A stretch of DNA of 64,000 nucleotides from Hankyongella ginsenosidimutans (lineage in GTDB: Bacteria; Pseudomonadota; Alphaproteobacteria; Sphingomonadales; Sphingomonadaceae): the NCBI RefSeq assembly GCF_005144965.1, contig NZ_CP039704.1, forward strand, positions 2,588,001-2,652,000, read 5' to 3'. The notes under the pieces are model-generated. The model saw nothing but the letters and a program-made list of their open reading frames with translations. It had not been told where the DNA came from and did not search any database. Below are positions 62,778 to 64,000 of this stretch, in pieces. The stretch's first letter is position 1; every line of letters begins with the position of its first letter. A program made the position numbers and the translations under genes.

Positions 62778-63438
62778 TCACCACTGAAGACTGCGCCCTT
62801 TCGGGCAGCCATCGCTGGCCGTGCCGGGGCCGAAGGTCACCGCCTCCTCTTCCCACGCTGCATCAAGGGCTTCGAGATCGTTGGGATCGTCATCCTGGAT
62901 GGCCAGCAGCCCCTCGATAGCTGCGCGGTCTGCCGGGCGGTCAGAAATGGCGAGAAGCGCCCCGAACACGGCACGGTAGGGACTTCCACGCTTTTGAGGC
63001 GCTCAGCAATCGCTTCGAGGACATGCGCTGCCTCGCCGATCAGCGAGGCGGCTTCATCGTCCGGCAGAATGGACAAGAACTCCAGGAACACTGGCAGATA
63101 GTCCGGCAGGTCGCTGACCTCCATTTCGAGGCCGTGTGCCCGGTAAAGCTCGACAAGCCCCACCATTGCCGGCCCCGCTCGCGGCTCTCGCCGTGAACAT
63201 GTTCATAGAGATGAAGTGAGACACTCCGTGTGCGGTCGAAGAGGTCTACGTAAACTGACTGCGCAGCGTAAAGGTCGCTGCTCGTGATATGCGCGGCGAG
63301 CTTTTCCAACGCCGTGACGATGCGCTGAGGGATCAGCCCCTCGCCCCGGATGACATCCACGCAAAGCTGCGCTTCAGCCTGCAGCTGGGTTTCGGGATAA
63401 GAAAGAAGGCGCGAAAGGGCGCGATAGATCATAGCCAT
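62778..63438 (-). CDS. narJ: Nitrate reductase molybdenum cofactor assembly chaperone NarJ, frameshifted
   Basis: ATG 63438 (MAMIYRALSRLLSYPETQLQ). Helical TorD/NarJ-type chaperone: SLHLYEHVHGESRERG is the conserved NarJ signature (break near 63170), then MVGLVELYRAHGLEMEVSDL, PDYLPVFLEFLSILPDDEAA, and after another break near 62945 AIEGLLAIQDDDPNDLEALD, DAAWEEEAVTFGPG. About 220 residues. Two bases after narH. Confidence 0.9.
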
Positions 63439-63440
63439 GG

Positions 63441-64000
63441 TCAGGCCCCAATGGTGTCTTGGTCTTGGCGCGCGGCCGCTTGTCCTTGCCGAACAGGCCG
63501 AGTTCCGTGCGTCCGCCCGAGCAGTCATTGCCGAAGGTGAAGCCGCAGCCGCCGCGAAGTCCGTAAGCATCTTCGCTGGTCTCGCGGTGTGTCGTCGGGA
63601 TGACGAAACGGTCCTCGTAATTGGCGATCGCCATGTAGCGGTACATCTCGTCGATCTGGCGCGCGGTCAGTCCGACACGTTCCGCCGTTGGATGATCAAT
63701 GACGCCCTCGACAGACTTGGCCCGCATGTATTTGCGCATCGCCATCATCCGTTCGAGCGCGGCGACGATGGGCTCTTCCTTGCCTGCCGTCAGCAGGTTG
63801 GCGAGATAGCGCACCGGGATGCGCATCGAAGCGACATCCGGCATTTCTGCGTCGGTCTCCAGCGCACCCGCCGCTAGCGCCGACTGGATCGGCGAGTGGC
63901 GGCACATACCAGACCATCGGCAACGTGCGGTATTCCGGGTGAAGCGGAAACGCGACCTTCCACTCCATCGCCATCTTGTAGACCGGGCTGTGCTGAGCGG
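63441..64000 (-). CDS. narH: Respiratory nitrate reductase beta subunit (5' end outside window)
   Basis: C-terminal part of the iron-sulfur electron-transfer subunit: MAMEWKVAFPLHPEYRTLPM then VWYVPPL, a break near 63905, PIQSALAAGALETDAEMPDV, IPVRYLANLLTAGKEEPIVA, VEGVIDHPTAERVGLTARQI and the end TSEDAYGLRGGCGFTFGNDC. A missing G near 63447 restores a stop at 63441. The cysteine clusters lie outside the window. Confidence 0.93.

Overview
The window looks like a chromosomal piece of a GC-rich, flagellated alphaproteobacterium, most like the Rhodospirillales. Support comes from the order flgB-flgC-fliE-fliQ-fliR-flhB-cckA, from fliX, cckA, an alphaproteobacterial DksA and a zapA-6S RNA-5-FCL locus, and from candidate CtrA, LexA (GTTC-N7-GTTC type) and sigma-54 sites. 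The genus cannot be fixed from sequence alone.

Layout. 1-13 kb: a LacI-type regulator (cut by the window edge), mazG, suhB, a GNAT acetyltransferase, efp, a formyltransferase-like gene, a LysR regulator, an UrcA-family gene, thiE, then the glycolytic run gap-pgk-(2OG-Fe oxygenase)-class I aldolase, followed by DUF4164-zapA-ssrS (6S RNA)-5-FCL-Nudix-DUF2842-chorismate mutase. 13-18.5 kb: icd, alaS, recA. 18.6-40.6 kb: a flagellar and cell-cycle region (cckA, flhB, fliR, fliQ, fliE, flgC, flgB; divergent flhB-like, fliO, fliP; a poorly known motor-associated module; cheZ, motE-like, DUF6468, fliM, fliL; then flgF, flgG, flgA, flgH; dksA; fliX; flgI, flgJ, flgN). 40.6-46.3 kb: a soluble chemoreceptor and nrdA/nrdB, with an A+T-rich restriction-modification pair (MT-A70 methylase plus BglII-like nuclease) inserted in line between the two reductase genes. 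46.7-51.7 kb: two secreted proteins, a response regulator, mgtE, a quinone reductase and a DUF2924 remnant. 51.8-59.6 kb: a complete kdpFABCDE potassium system. 59.8-64 kb: a scar joining a cas3 HD fragment to a truncated beta-carbonic anhydrase, then a hemerythrin-like gene and the end of a nitrate reductase operon (narH, narJ, narI, ppiC) on the minus strand.

Sequence quality. More than half of the genes carry one or more frameshifts. Wherever the correct reading can be rebuilt, the usual cause is one base missing from a short run of identical bases. This includes essential genes (recA, alaS, gap, pgk, icd, nrdA, nrdB). I therefore treat the breaks as sequencing or assembly errors. Such genes are annotated over their full rebuilt span with the break positions noted, and 'pseudogene' is kept for fragments that lack whole domains.

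How the parts fit. The flagellar genes supply the export apparatus, rod, L and P rings, switch and chaperones, with CckA (master kinase for CtrA) encoded directly behind flhB. Predicted CtrA and sigma-54 sites suggest the usual ordered hierarchy. The kdp genes form a tightly overlapping operon with its own sensor and regulator. The most unusual feature is the restriction-modification pair inside nrdAB: its last codons appear to supply the ribosome-binding site of nrdB.
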